This document shows, piece after piece, positions 1 to 8,731 of a DNA stretch of 64,000 bases. The DNA is from JAHRVQ01 sp051278195. Lineage in GTDB: Bacteria > Pseudomonadota > Gammaproteobacteria > Pseudomonadales > Azotimanducaceae. The translations under genes were made by a program, and so were the position numbers. The notes below the pieces were generated by a model that saw nothing but the letters and a program-made list of their open reading frames with translations, did not search any database and was not told the origin of the DNA. The DNA is taken from assembly GCA_051278195.1 (NCBI GenBank), contig JBNMQM010000002.1:62001-126000 (forward strand), given 5' to 3'. Within the stretch, counting starts at the first letter, position 1, and each line of letters starts with the position of its first letter.

Positions 1-252
1 ACGGACAGTTACGCGATGGGGGATGAAATGGCGTCCGGCGAGGCGATCTTTGTGCCCAAGTCGGATTCAGCAGCAGAAGGCGAGGGCTATCTGCTGGCGA
101 ACGTCTATAACCGAACCAATGATAAGTCGCACCTGGTGATTCTGGATGCGCAAAACCCGTCCGCTGGACCGCTAGCAAAAGCGTTTCTTGATCATCGTGT
201 ACCTTTCGGTTTTCATGGCAACTGGCGTCCTGGCGCAGCTGCTGCGGGATAG
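1..252 (+). CDS. Carotenoid oxygenase (RPE65 family), C-terminal end
   Basis: The reading frame is open from the first base and ends with TAG at 250-252, so this is the last 83 codons of a gene starting outside the window. The order GEAIFVP, then YLLANVY, then SHLVILDA, then RVPFGFHGNW is the typical end of carotenoid cleavage oxygenases, which are non-haem Fe(II) enzymes that split a C=C bond of carotenoids, apocarotenoids or lignin-derived stilbenes. The His in FGFHGNW is the last of the four iron-binding histidines of the beta-propeller. Substrate cannot be judged from this fragment. The ATG at 16 is internal, not the start. Confidence 0.88.
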   Translation, partial: TDSYAMGDEMASGEAIFVPKSDSAAEGEGYLLANVYNRTNDKSHLVILDAQNPSAGPLAKAFLDHRVPFGFHGNWRPGAAAAG

Positions 253-359
253 CATTTGCCAGACGTTTGATAGGACTCAGGGAAAGGCCGTCGAATTGCG
301 CGTAGCGATTTGCGGCCGGCTCTGAAATAATTCGCTGCTGTTACGACAATAAGAATCCA

Positions 360-1124
360 ATGAACCCGCTGTCACCTTTTTACCGCCTTTACGAGCGTAT
401 GCTCTGGCGCCAAATCAAAAATGGCCCCGCGCCACACCATATCGGCCTTATCGTCGACGGCAATCGGCGTTTTGCTCGTTTTCGGGGCCTCGCATCCAAT
501 GAGGGTCACACCGCAGGGTCAGAAAATCTCGAAGCTTTCTTGGATTGGTGTCGTGATCTAGATGTGAAAATTGTCACTTTGTTCGGTTTTTCTGTTGAAA
601 ATTATAATCGCGCCGACGATGAAGTCGACTATTTGATGAGCCTGATTCTGCGTAAGTTGAAGGATTACCAGGTAGACCCGGTGATCAAAGAGCAACGGGT
701 GAAAATAAAAGTACTCGGTAGAAAAGAAGATCTTTCGGCGGAAATGAATGAGGAAATCGAGAAAATCGAATCTATGACCGCTGATCACGAACGTTTTCAG
801 CTCAATATAGCCATTAGTTACGGCGGTCGTGCAGAAATTATTGACGCGGTTAAAAAAGTCGCCGCTGAGGTCAAAGAAGGCACGCTCAATGCCGACGATC
901 TGACCGAGCAGATGTTCTCCAAATACCTGTATACCGCGGGTATTCCCGATCCTGACTTTATCATTCGCACGTCGGGTGAGGAGCGATTGTCGGGTTTCCT
1001 GTCCTGGCAAAGCGCCTACTCTGAGCTGTATTTCACTGAGGTTTTCTGGCCTGCATTCAGAAAAATAGACCTCTGGCGTGCCATACGTATCTACCAGCAG
1101 CGGGAACGCCGCTTCGGCAAATAG
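360..1124 (+). CDS. cis-Prenyltransferase (undecaprenyl diphosphate synthase family)
   Basis: 254 aa, the usual length for this family. Residues 28-38 (IGLIVDGNRRF) carry the catalytic Asp33 and the phosphate-binding loop; FGFSVENYNR follows, and near the C-terminus IIRTSGEERLSGF and WQSAYSELYF form the conserved diphosphate-binding end. The family condenses isopentenyl diphosphate onto an allylic primer in cis to make polyprenyl carriers at the membrane. IVDGNRRF and RTSGEERLSGF differ from the E. coli UppS versions (IMDGNGRW, RTGGEHRISNF), so this may be a second, divergent copy rather than the housekeeping enzyme. No carotenoid, cdsA or rseP genes follow it; the next gene is a signalling protein about 100 bases on. 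Confidence 0.9.
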   Translation: MNPLSPFYRLYERMLWRQIKNGPAPHHIGLIVDGNRRFARFRGLASNEGHTAGSENLEAFLDWCRDLDVKIVTLFGFSVENYNRADDEVDYLMSLILRKLKDYQVDPVIKEQRVKIKVLGRKEDLSAEMNEEIEKIESMTADHERFQLNIAISYGGRAEIIDAVKKVAAEVKEGTLNADDLTEQMFSKYLYTAGIPDPDFIIRTSGEERLSGFLSWQSAYSELYFTEVFWPAFRKIDLWRAIRIYQQRERRFGK

Positions 1125-1231
1125 CTGTAGCAAGTCAAAAAAGTACTTACAAAGCCCTGACAATTGCGTTGAGCGATTGATGATTTAGTGGCTGTATACT
1201 TTTAGAGACAGACGTAGAGCGCATTTCAATA

Positions 1232-2125
1232 ATGCCAGATGATACTCAATATAAATTTTGCCCCGGCGAAGGTGGTGTCGATGGTGACACTACGCATATC
1301 AAAAGACCCTGTCTGGTGATGATAAGAGGTGATTTCATCGGCAAAGTCTATGGGCTCACTGATAATGCCACGATGATCGGCCGCAGCGATGACGTTGACC
1401 TGACAATATCTGATGCCAGTATCAGTCGCCGCCACGCCGTGCTGGTCAACCGGGTGGAAGGTTTTTTTGCCTCTGACCTTGGCAGCACTAACGGTACGTT
1501 TGTGAATAAAGAGTTGGTGAGTTCCGCCCATCGACTAAACGAAGGGGATAAGCTCACACTGGGTGCAGTCACATTCAAGTTTACTTTCCAGGACGAGGAC
1601 GATACCGAATATCACCTATTGCTGCGTAACATGGCGATCAAGGACGGACTGACCCGGATCTACAACAAACGATATTTTATGGATCTGCTGGCGAAAGAAT
1701 ATGAGTACAACAGACGTAATAAAAGCGGACTGAGTATCGTCATGTTTGACATCGATCACTTTAAAGAGGTTAACGATACTCACGGACACATAGCCGGTGA
1801 CCTGGTCCTGCGGGAGTTGGCGCAGCTGGTTGAAACTGAAGTCAGAGGTTATGACCTGTTCGCGCGCTACGGCGGTGAAGAGTTCGTTTTTTTGATGCGC
1901 GGCGCTAGTCTTGATGCTGCTGTGGGTTTGGCTGAGCGGGTCAGAAGTTCTATCGAAGGTCACGAATTCTTCTACGAAGAGCAGGTCCTTAAGGTGACGA
2001 TTAGCCTAGGTGTGAGTTATTGGGATGGTGGTGAAGATGTCGCTTACCCAGAACAAATCGTCGAACTGGTCGACAAACGGCTGTATGAAGCGAAGAGGGG
2101 TGGTCGAAACCGTATTTGCTATTAG
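1232..2125 (+). CDS. FHA-domain diguanylate cyclase (GGDEF)
   Basis: 297 aa with two domains. Residues about 35-115 are an FHA phosphothreonine-binding domain (MIGRS, ISRRHA, DLGSTNGTFVN). Residues about 135-297 are a GGDEF domain with an intact active site, GGEEF at 214-218, preceded by RGYD at 205-208. That Arg-x-x-Asp five residues upstream is the classical product-inhibition I-site. The protein should make c-di-GMP from two GTP in the cytoplasm, with the FHA domain probably linking it to Ser/Thr phosphorylation. No membrane segment is seen. It converges on the histidine kinase gene, and their stop codons overlap by 4 bases. Confidence 0.93.
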   Translation: MPDDTQYKFCPGEGGVDGDTTHIKRPCLVMIRGDFIGKVYGLTDNATMIGRSDDVDLTISDASISRRHAVLVNRVEGFFASDLGSTNGTFVNKELVSSAHRLNEGDKLTLGAVTFKFTFQDEDDTEYHLLLRNMAIKDGLTRIYNKRYFMDLLAKEYEYNRRNKSGLSIVMFDIDHFKEVNDTHGHIAGDLVLRELAQLVETEVRGYDLFARYGGEEFVFLMRGASLDAAVGLAERVRSSIEGHEFFYEEQVLKVTISLGVSYWDGGEDVAYPEQIVELVDKRLYEAKRGGRNRICY

Positions 2126-4818
2126 TGATTGAGAGAAATGGGCGCAGTCGCTTGTCTGACTAAGTACTTCTGCAGAGTTTTTTCTAGGTCATCCCATGCT
2201 ATGGGCTTGGTCATGTAATCATCCATTCCATTTTCCATGGCCTTATCAATATCACTGCGCATCACGTTGGCCGACAAACCACAGATTTTCAGTTCTTTAT
2301 GGCCTTGCAGGCGGAGTTCCTGAGTTGCCTCGTAGCCGTCCATCACCGGCATTTGAACATCCATCAACACAAGGTCATAGGGCTTTCCACCGTTCACGTT
2401 GTCCACGGCTTGTTGGCCGTTTTCGGCAATATCACAAGTCACGCCAAACTCGTCGAGCATATCGGACGCGACCATTCGATTGATGGCGTTGTCATCTACC
2501 AGCAGCACGTGCCCCAGAAACTGTTGTAGTTGATCTAGTTGATCTAGTTGATCTAGCTCCTCCAACTCATCTCGTTCGTTCGTGCTGATATCTTTCTTGG
2601 GCGGACTATGTGGTGACAATGCTTTTAGGAATGCCATTAAGCTTGACGGGGGTGCGGGCTGCTCGAGTACCGGGAGGTCGAAATGGTCGAGTAGCTGTTG
2701 CTTGAGCTCTGCTGGGTTCGTATCGATGGCGAAACCTACCGAATTTCCCTCCGATATGAGTTGTTCGATTGGGCCGAGCAGATCGATTGCTTGTGCCAGT
2801 GTATCGATACCGACGACGACACGATTCTTGTGGTCCGGTGACGTCGCGACGGTGTCGAGCCTAGCGCTGACTGAAAAATTCATTGCCGCAGGTAGATACG
2901 GAATCATTACCGCGGCAACCAGGGATGATGTGACGAGTATATTCTCTAGGTCATCTTGAATGGGTTCGATTAAGCGCGTGTGCGTTTCCGTCGTAGTTAA
3001 CGGCAATGTAATACGAAAAGAGCTGCCTTTGCCTATGGCTGAGGTAACTTGGATTTCGCCATTCATCAAAGTGATTAGCTGGGTGACAATACTCAGCCCC
3101 AGCCCAGGGCCGCCGAATTTTCGGCTGGTCGATTCGTCTGCTTGGCTAAAGGCATTAAAAACTGATGTTAGCTGCTCCTCGTTCATGCCAATACCGGTGT
3201 CGGTTATGGCAAAAATCAATCGTTGGGCACCATATTCTTCAAACGCCAGCTTGATCTCGATTGTGATACTGCCTGTATCCGTAAACTTGACGGCATTGTT
3301 CAGGATGTTGAGCAGTATCTGAGAAATTCGGAGAGGATCTCCCAGATAAGCCACCTTAACGCGTTCGTCAACAAATAGGCGCAGGTTAAGCTGTTTTTCT
3401 ACTGCGCGCACTTGTACCGGTGCAAGCACTTGCCTCAGCATTATGTCGAAGTCGAACTCGGCGTTTTCAATCACCAACTTTCCTGCTTCAATCTTCGAGA
3501 AATCTAACACGTCGTTGATGACGCCCATCAACACCTTACTGCACTCCACTGCTTTGCCCAAATATTCCCTTTGAGTATCCGTTAGTGTTGTTCTCTGGCA
3601 AAGCTGAATTAGCCCTAGGATGCCGTTAACTGGCGTACGGATTTCATGGCTCATATTGGCTAGAAAATGGTTTTTGGCTATCGTTGCTTGTTCCGCGCGC
3701 TGGGTTTCCAGTCTCAGCTTTTCGTTCAATCGACGTTGTACTAAACTGTGGTCATAAAAGATACCGGCAGCTTGAGAAAGCTGCCCCACCTCATCTTCCC
3801 GCTCGATACCTGGAATATTCTCGACCTCCTCACCGGCGATGATTCGACCGAATATCTTCGTAATTCTCTGGATGGGTGTAATGATACTGGTAATAATCAT
3901 TGTTGCTAAAAACATGACCAATGCTATACAAACTAACGAGATGATATTGTTGCGAGTTGCTGCTTCAGCTTCAGAAATGGAAACCAGCCTCTTAACAGCT
4001 TTGCGATCTTGGCTTGCTATGTCGATCATCTCTTTAGTGAGAAAGAGAAATTCGTTGGCCGAACCTGCCATGACGACATTAACAAGAAAGACATAGCCTC
4101 GGGTTAGCTGGGCCAGGCGAGTAAAGCTTTTGCTCAAGTCTTCCAACATTTCCTTTAAAAAAGGGTCGTTAGTAGAGTTTTTAACCAGACTCAGCTCTGC
4201 CTTGAAAACTTTTAGATCCTCGAAGTCTGGTTCTACCAGGTACTGATAAATAGCGCGTTCTGCTGATGTGAGATGAAAATATTTTTCGAAATCTATCTCC
4301 GAACTCGCCATCTTTTTTTTGATAGAAGCGATTTGGGCTGGCACATCTTCAAACTGAATGCGCTTTTGCTCTGATTTACTTTCAACAACGCTTAAAAAAT
4401 TTTGACCGTAGTCTTTTAGATGTCCCTCTAAACGATTCAAGTAATCTGCATATTCAGCGTGGTAGGGTGTTTTGCGCGTCAACAAGCTGAGTTCATCAAG
4501 ATGAAGCTGCACCTCGCTACTGCTTTTATCAAACCGCGCGGCAGCCGATTCGTTACCGCTGATTTTATAGATTAAGACATTCCGCTGCAGGTCGAGTACA
4601 TCCCGCTCTAGCTGGTACACAAGCTCGGCCGCAACGATGGTTTGTTCGAGTCTCTCACGCCCTTCACCAAGCTGTTGGCGAGTGTCCCATGACGTATAAG
4701 CTTGTATTGATATGATCAGTATTAGCGTCAGCAGCAGCAGTAGGACTTTGGCGCGGAGAGAGTTTCGCAGAGAGTGTCTCTGTGAATTCTGTTGAGTATT
4801 TTGGTGTGATATTTCCAC
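2122..4818 (-). CDS. Membrane hybrid sensor histidine kinase with receiver domain
   Basis: 898 aa. Membrane segments at about 25-43 and 288-312 enclose a periplasmic sensor region of about 240 residues; HAMP follows. HisKA has phospho-acceptor His391 in SHEIRTPVNG. The ATPase domain has NILNNAVKF (N box), DTGIGM (G1) and GGPGLGLSI (G2, with Pro where Thr is usual). The receiver at about 770-885 has VDDN, phospho-acceptor Asp820 in LMDVQMP and the conserved Lys in TKP. No HPt domain follows, so phosphotransfer needs a separate partner or the receiver is autoregulatory. The linker before the receiver holds three LDQ-type repeats. No response regulator gene lies nearby; the convergent diguanylate cyclase is a possible functional neighbour. 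Ligand unknown. Confidence 0.93.
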   Translation of the reverse strand: MEISHQNTQQNSQRHSLRNSLRAKVLLLLLTLILIISIQAYTSWDTRQQLGEGRERLEQTIVAAELVYQLERDVLDLQRNVLIYKISGNESAAARFDKSSSEVQLHLDELSLLTRKTPYHAEYADYLNRLEGHLKDYGQNFLSVVESKSEQKRIQFEDVPAQIASIKKKMASSEIDFEKYFHLTSAERAIYQYLVEPDFEDLKVFKAELSLVKNSTNDPFLKEMLEDLSKSFTRLAQLTRGYVFLVNVVMAGSANEFLFLTKEMIDIASQDRKAVKRLVSISEAEAATRNNIISLVCIALVMFLATMIITSIITPIQRITKIFGRIIAGEEVENIPGIEREDEVGQLSQAAGIFYDHSLVQRRLNEKLRLETQRAEQATIAKNHFLANMSHEIRTPVNGILGLIQLCQRTTLTDTQREYLGKAVECSKVLMGVINDVLDFSKIEAGKLVIENAEFDFDIMLRQVLAPVQVRAVEKQLNLRLFVDERVKVAYLGDPLRISQILLNILNNAVKFTDTGSITIEIKLAFEEYGAQRLIFAITDTGIGMNEEQLTSVFNAFSQADESTSRKFGGPGLGLSIVTQLITLMNGEIQVTSAIGKGSSFRITLPLTTTETHTRLIEPIQDDLENILVTSSLVAAVMIPYLPAAMNFSVSARLDTVATSPDHKNRVVVGIDTLAQAIDLLGPIEQLISEGNSVGFAIDTNPAELKQQLLDHFDLPVLEQPAPPSSLMAFLKALSPHSPPKKDISTNERDELEELDQLDQLDQLQQFLGHVLLVDDNAINRMVASDMLDEFGVTCDIAENGQQAVDNVNGGKPYDLVLMDVQMPVMDGYEATQELRLQGHKELKICGLSANVMRSDIDKAMENGMDDYMTKPIAWDDLEKTLQKYLVRQATAPISLNH
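2529..2555. repeat. Three perfect 9-bp tandem repeats inside the kinase gene
   Basis: The unit GTTGATCTA occurs three times head to tail. It lies in frame in the histidine kinase gene and encodes Leu-Asp-Gln repeats in the acidic, Leu/Gln-rich linker between the ATPase and receiver domains. Being a multiple of three, copy-number change would lengthen or shorten the linker without a frameshift. Confidence 0.9.
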
Positions 4819-4828
4819 AGTTCTCAGC

Positions 4829-5306
4829 CTACGCGCTCATGAATTCATACCATTTTTGCAGGCTGTACTCATAGGTGGGCATCTCCGGAGCCAAAATTGG
4901 AAGATTTGTTGAGCTGGCCTGTTTTGGTTAGGTCGTCTATCTCATACCAGCGTACTATCCGTTTTTTGTCGATGGGCTGGATGGAACCAGATTGCCAGAG
5001 GACACGGATGCTATTGGACCATTGTTCATAAAGATCGAAAGAACCAGGTGAAACAGAGGCTTTTTGCAACACCGTCGCGCTGCCGCCTGACTCAAATTCA
5101 ATAGATATGCCGAGGTCAGCCTCTGCGCGCTCGCGGATAGATTGCTGTAGTGTGACATGGGTGCCCAATACTTTGATTGGCGTTTTGTTTCTGGCAAAGA
5201 CATAGGGCGCGACCGGCAGGGTAGCGGCGGATAAGCCGGCAGCAATGGCCTTTATAGTGGTTCGTTTACGCGGATCCGCGAGCCCAGATTCACTTTTATC
5301 GGACAA
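4829..5306 (-). pseudogene. Periplasmic solute-binding protein (PotD-like), collapsed by internal deletion
   Basis: Start is TTG at 5306 with a GGAG ribosome site 7 bases upstream. The frame gives a twin-arginine-like signal (DPRKRTTIKAIAAG) and the first ~120 residues of a polyamine/iron-type extracellular solute-binding protein (IKVLGTHVTLQQSIRERAE, then FDLYEQW), but stops at 4869 after only 145 residues against 350-450 expected. In another frame directly at the break the sequence reads EMPTYEYSLQKWYEFMSA and stops at 4829, a plausible authentic C-terminus of the same protein. The simplest reading is a large internal deletion joining the two ends out of frame. No ABC permease or ATPase gene is adjacent. 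Confidence 0.75.
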
Positions 5307-5364
5307 CGCTCTACTCCGGAGGTTAATACCACTTGAGTATAGTTAAAACGTCGATATACGCGAG

Positions 5365-5871
5365 TTAGCGAGGCGCGAGCTCAAATATCCAGGTGTCGTT
5401 CATCTGAACCTGTTCCACAGTCCCGTCGCCGGGGTACTTTGCGTTGAGTGCAGCGACTATTCTCGGGATGAGTGAATTATCCGCGCCGATGCGGACAAGC
5501 GTGCGCTTGTAAAGCTTGCCGTCGACTCGGAGTAGGGCGCGGCCGTCTTTTTCTGCGTAGCGAGGCCAGTGCTTCCAGAGTTTGCCGAAGCCAGTATTCA
5601 TATAGCCACTGGGGACAAAGACTCTGCCATCGACGACCGCGAGCCAGGTGGTGCGTGAGCGAGGCGGTTCGATAGTTTGAACTTCAAAGGTCGCAAGGTC
5701 AGCGATATCATTCCAATCGGGTTCTGGGCCCTGAATGAGTTCCCCTGTTTGGAATGCGCCGCCCGCGAATACTTCAATAGGGCCGTCATGAAAACGCACA
5801 TAGAACAGAAAGGAACCGATAGCGATAACGATCGTTGCGATTAAAATCAGCAGCCACTTGATGAAGTTCAT
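5365..5871 (-). CDS. Membrane-anchored protein of unknown function
   Basis: 168 aa. Residues about 4-26 form one hydrophobic segment (FIKWLLILIATIVIAIGSFL), probably an N-terminal anchor, with the remaining ~140 residues in the periplasm. The body has the stretches TTWLAVVDGRVFVPSG and GKLYKRTLVRIG and looks like a compact beta-rich domain. This pattern recalls small nitroreductase-like or split-barrel proteins, but I do not recognise the family with confidence. It ends 59 bases before the decayed solute-binding gene and starts 72 bases after the phosphatidyltransferase gene, so all three may once have been co-transcribed. Confidence 0.75.
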   Translation of the reverse strand: MNFIKWLLILIATIVIAIGSFLFYVRFHDGPIEVFAGGAFQTGELIQGPEPDWNDIADLATFEVQTIEPPRSRTTWLAVVDGRVFVPSGYMNTGFGKLWKHWPRYAEKDGRALLRVDGKLYKRTLVRIGADNSLIPRIVAALNAKYPGDGTVEQVQMNDTWIFELAPR

Positions 5872-5943
5872 TGTTGGTTCCGGTCCCCTTTGGATGGAAC
5901 ATATCTATCCTTGAGTGGGTTTGCAAATTTGGTGATCTCCGAC

Positions 5944-6483
5944 TTACGGCTCAGAGCGACGAAGACGGTATAGAGCGATTGCGCGATCTGCCATCGAAAT
6001 CAGCGTAGTGGTCACCATTAGCCAGGAAAACCACTGAATCTGTGTCTTATCTAAGACTTCTAGGCCGACGACTGGCTGCAGAATCGGAAAACCAGCCACC
6101 ACAAAATAGGCGATACCGTTATAACGCCCCAGCTTGCTTGCCCTAAGCGGCTGGCCCTGTAATGCTTTTGAATCCCAGCTGTATTGGCCAAATGCTAGGA
6201 TCACTAGGATAGGCAGTAGAGGTGTCACAAAACCCAGGTAGGATTCGGCCGCGAGCATGCTCGCGACCAAAATGGCGTCACTGGCGTGATCGAGAAAACC
6301 ACCTAGTGGTGAAGTTTGTTGCCAGCGTCGAGCGATCTGACCGTCAGCAAGGTCCGTCACGATTGCAATGACGAGAATCCATGCAGCCATCTGCCAGTTC
6401 GACTGGACAATCAAAAAGATTGCCACTGGTGCCAAAAGAGCCCGGCTAACGCTCAATAGGTTAGGCAGGTTGAATTTGTTCAT
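5944..6483 (-). CDS. CDP-alcohol phosphatidyltransferase family protein
   Basis: 179 aa integral membrane protein with about five hydrophobic segments. It carries the complete family signature D-x2-D-G-x2-A-R-x8-G-x3-D-x3-D: Asp44, Asp47-Gly48, Ala51-Arg52, Gly61, Asp65 and Asp69. Enzymes of this family transfer a phosphatidyl group from a CDP-linked lipid to an alcohol such as glycerol-3-phosphate, phosphatidylglycerol or inositol in the inner membrane. Length and motif fit phosphatidylglycerophosphate synthase or the eukaryote-like cardiolipin synthase; the acceptor alcohol cannot be read from the sequence. It is divergent from the NAD-binding gene at 6562. Confidence 0.9.
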   Translation of the reverse strand: MNKFNLPNLLSVSRALLAPVAIFLIVQSNWQMAAWILVIAIVTDLADGQIARRWQQTSPLGGFLDHASDAILVASMLAAESYLGFVTPLLPILVILAFGQYSWDSKALQGQPLRASKLGRYNGIAYFVVAGFPILQPVVGLEVLDKTQIQWFSWLMVTTTLISMADRAIALYRLRRSEP

Positions 6484-6561
6484 AGGCTCGCTTTTGCTTC
6501 ATAATGGCGGACCAAAATAGATACCAAGGTTACCATTGTACCTTCCAACAGGATTATTTAA

Positions 6562-7437
6562 ATGAGTGGACGTTATGCGATCACTGGCGCTAACGGCAAT
6601 CTTGGCGTTCGTAGCATTGTAACGCTTGGTGTTGATCACGTGCGGGCTCTGGTTCGATCTAATCGTGCCAAAGAGGAATTGTTAAAAAAGTTTCCCGCCT
6701 TAGACGTTCGTATTGTTGATTACACCGATGCCGACAGTCTGCGAGTCGCGCTAGAGGACCGCGATGTCGTCGTACATTTGGTGGGGATTATTAAGGAAAC
6801 GAAACTTTCTAGCTATGTCGATGCCCATGAACGGAGTTGTGAGGCGCTGGTGGCATCGTTACCTGACACTATTCGCAGTATCGTTTACCTCAGCATTATT
6901 GGCAGCGAAGCTCACTCGCACAATGCTTGTCTTGCATCCAAGGGTCGCGCAGAAAGCATTTTGATGGCTGCACCCATTGACGTCACAGTGCTGCAGGTGC
7001 CGATGGTACTCGGCGAAGGAGATTATGCGTCAGCTGCCCTTAATCGCAATGCCAGTAAGTCACGTGCGATGACATTTAGAGCCAATAGTCTGGAGCAACC
7101 CATTTATGCTGGGGATGTAGTCGCAGCCATTATTGCAGCAGCACAACTAGACGGAACGGCGCGCTATCTGCTCGGTGGTCCCGAGTCACTCTCGAGGCGA
7201 TCGTTGATTGAACGCGCGGCGGGGCTTAAAGGCAACAACGTTAAGGTGATTTCCTTGCCAGTGGGATTCGGCATGATGCTGGCGTGGATATTTGAAAGGT
7301 TCGCGAATCCTCCTGTTACCAGAGCGATGTTAGGTGTGCTGGATCATGATGACCAGATTGATAGCGATCAGGCGATTGCTGCCCTAGGTATCACGCTCAC
7401 ACCACTCGACACGATGCTTGCTAATGTTGCCAGCTAG
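6562..7437 (+). CDS. NAD(P)-binding atypical SDR (NDUFA9/NmrA-like)
   Basis: 291 aa. The N-terminus YAITGANGNLG is the dinucleotide-binding Gly motif of extended/atypical short-chain dehydrogenases. VVHLVGII and then YLSIIGSEAHSHNACLASKGRAE follow, where the usual catalytic Tyr is not obvious, as in the complex I subunit NDUFA9 / NmrA-like group. These proteins often act as NAD(P)-binding sensors or ubiquinone-associated assembly factors rather than dehydrogenases. Near residue 235 a hydrophobic stretch precedes the end. It stands alone between a divergent phosphatidyltransferase and a serine hydrolase gene 54 bases downstream. Confidence 0.85.
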   Translation: MSGRYAITGANGNLGVRSIVTLGVDHVRALVRSNRAKEELLKKFPALDVRIVDYTDADSLRVALEDRDVVVHLVGIIKETKLSSYVDAHERSCEALVASLPDTIRSIVYLSIIGSEAHSHNACLASKGRAESILMAAPIDVTVLQVPMVLGEGDYASAALNRNASKSRAMTFRANSLEQPIYAGDVVAAIIAAAQLDGTARYLLGGPESLSRRSLIERAAGLKGNNVKVISLPVGFGMMLAWIFERFANPPVTRAMLGVLDHDDQIDSDQAIAALGITLTPLDTMLANVAS

Positions 7438-7491
7438 ATCAATCTAACGACGCTACCAATCTAACTACTCGACCAACAGCAAGGGGGAAAT

Positions 7492-8697
7492 ATGGATACT
7501 TCAGCCCAAAGAGCGGGATTCAATCCTGAACGACTCGACTGGATCACCACCCACATTGAGCGCAACTTTATTGAGACCGAGAAAATTGCCGGTTGTCAGG
7601 TGATGGTGAGCCGCCATGGTGTGCCAGCTTACTTCCAGTCTTTTGGTAAAATGGATCTGGCTCGTGGATTGGATATGTCGGAGGACGCCATTTTTCGAAT
7701 TTATTCTATGAGTAAGCCCATTACCTCGATCGCGCTGATGCAGCTATACGAAAAGGGCTACTTTCAGTTGAACGACCCTATCTATCGAGCTTTACCCGCT
7801 TGGCGGGATCAAAAAGTTTGGCTAGAAGGTGAGGGCGCAGATATGAAAACCAAAGCGCCAAATAATCCTCTGACGTTCCGCAATATATTGAATCACAGCG
7901 GTGGTATTACCTACGGTGGAACTAGCCATCCCGTCGATAAGGTATATCGGGAACTGGGCGTTCGGCGCGATCATGGTGAAACGCTGTCGAGCTTTATGGA
8001 TAAGTTGGCGGGCGTGCCGCTTCGTTATGAGCCGGGTGAGGCATGGATGTACTCCTATTCCACGGATGTCTGCGGCGGTCTGGTAGAGGCCATCACAGGA
8101 CAGCCTTTTGATGAGTATCTAGAAGAAAATATTTTTGCGCCGCTGGGCATGAGTGATACTGGCTTCTATGTCAAAGATGCTTCGCGCTTTACCGCTAACT
8201 ACAGTCGTAACAAGGACAAGTCACTGCGGCTCATTGATGATCCCCAGACCAGTGCCTACCTGAAAGACCCTGATTTTAAATCTGGTGGCGGTGGACTGGT
8301 GTCCACAACGGCAGACTATTACAAATTTTGCGAAATGCTGCGCCGTGGTGGCACCTTAAACGGTAAACGGATTATCGGTTCAAGAACGTTAGATATGATG
8401 CGTATGAACCATTTAAAGAATGGTCAGGATTTGACCCAACTCGCGATTGGCACCTTTTCTGAAACGGCGAATGAGGGTATTGGATTTGGGCTCGGTTTTG
8501 CGACTACAGTGGATCAGGTATCTGCCGGTGGCCTGGGCCCACAAGACTATTATTGGGGCGGCGCCGCTTCGACGATTTTTTGGGGAGATCCTATTGAGGA
8601 TTTAAACGTTATCTTTATGACCCAACTGATGCCATCTGGTACCTTTAATTTTCGGGGTCAGCTCAAGAATATCGTCTATGGTGCTATCGAAGACTAG
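7492..8697 (+). CDS. Serine hydrolase, class C beta-lactamase / family VIII esterase type
   Basis: 401 aa. The nucleophile motif S-x-x-K is Ser72-Met-Ser-Lys75 in YSMSKP, and the second motif is the Tyr-Ser-Tyr at 187-189. Phe/Trp-Gly-Gly-Ala replaces the Lys-Thr-Gly of true beta-lactamases near the C-terminus (YYWGGAAS), which is typical of family VIII carboxylesterases and related transesterases. No signal peptide is evident, so it is probably cytoplasmic, which argues against antibiotic resistance. A strong ribosome site AAGGGGG lies 6 bases before the ATG. Substrate unknown; ester or amide hydrolysis is the likely reaction. Confidence 0.9.
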   Translation: MDTSAQRAGFNPERLDWITTHIERNFIETEKIAGCQVMVSRHGVPAYFQSFGKMDLARGLDMSEDAIFRIYSMSKPITSIALMQLYEKGYFQLNDPIYRALPAWRDQKVWLEGEGADMKTKAPNNPLTFRNILNHSGGITYGGTSHPVDKVYRELGVRRDHGETLSSFMDKLAGVPLRYEPGEAWMYSYSTDVCGGLVEAITGQPFDEYLEENIFAPLGMSDTGFYVKDASRFTANYSRNKDKSLRLIDDPQTSAYLKDPDFKSGGGGLVSTTADYYKFCEMLRRGGTLNGKRIIGSRTLDMMRMNHLKNGQDLTQLAIGTFSETANEGIGFGLGFATTVDQVSAGGLGPQDYYWGGAASTIFWGDPIEDLNVIFMTQLMPSGTFNFRGQLKNIVYGAIED

Positions 8698-8731
8698 CTA
8701 CTTCTTATCCGTAAACTAAACATCTCCGTGG

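Noticed and set aside
558..1163. Long open frame antisense to the cis-prenyltransferase
   Set aside because: It is a shadow of a well-supported gene with all family motifs on the other strand.
7492..8697. Class C beta-lactamase, antibiotic resistance
   Set aside because: No signal peptide and no Lys-Thr-Gly motif; family VIII esterase is the better fit.
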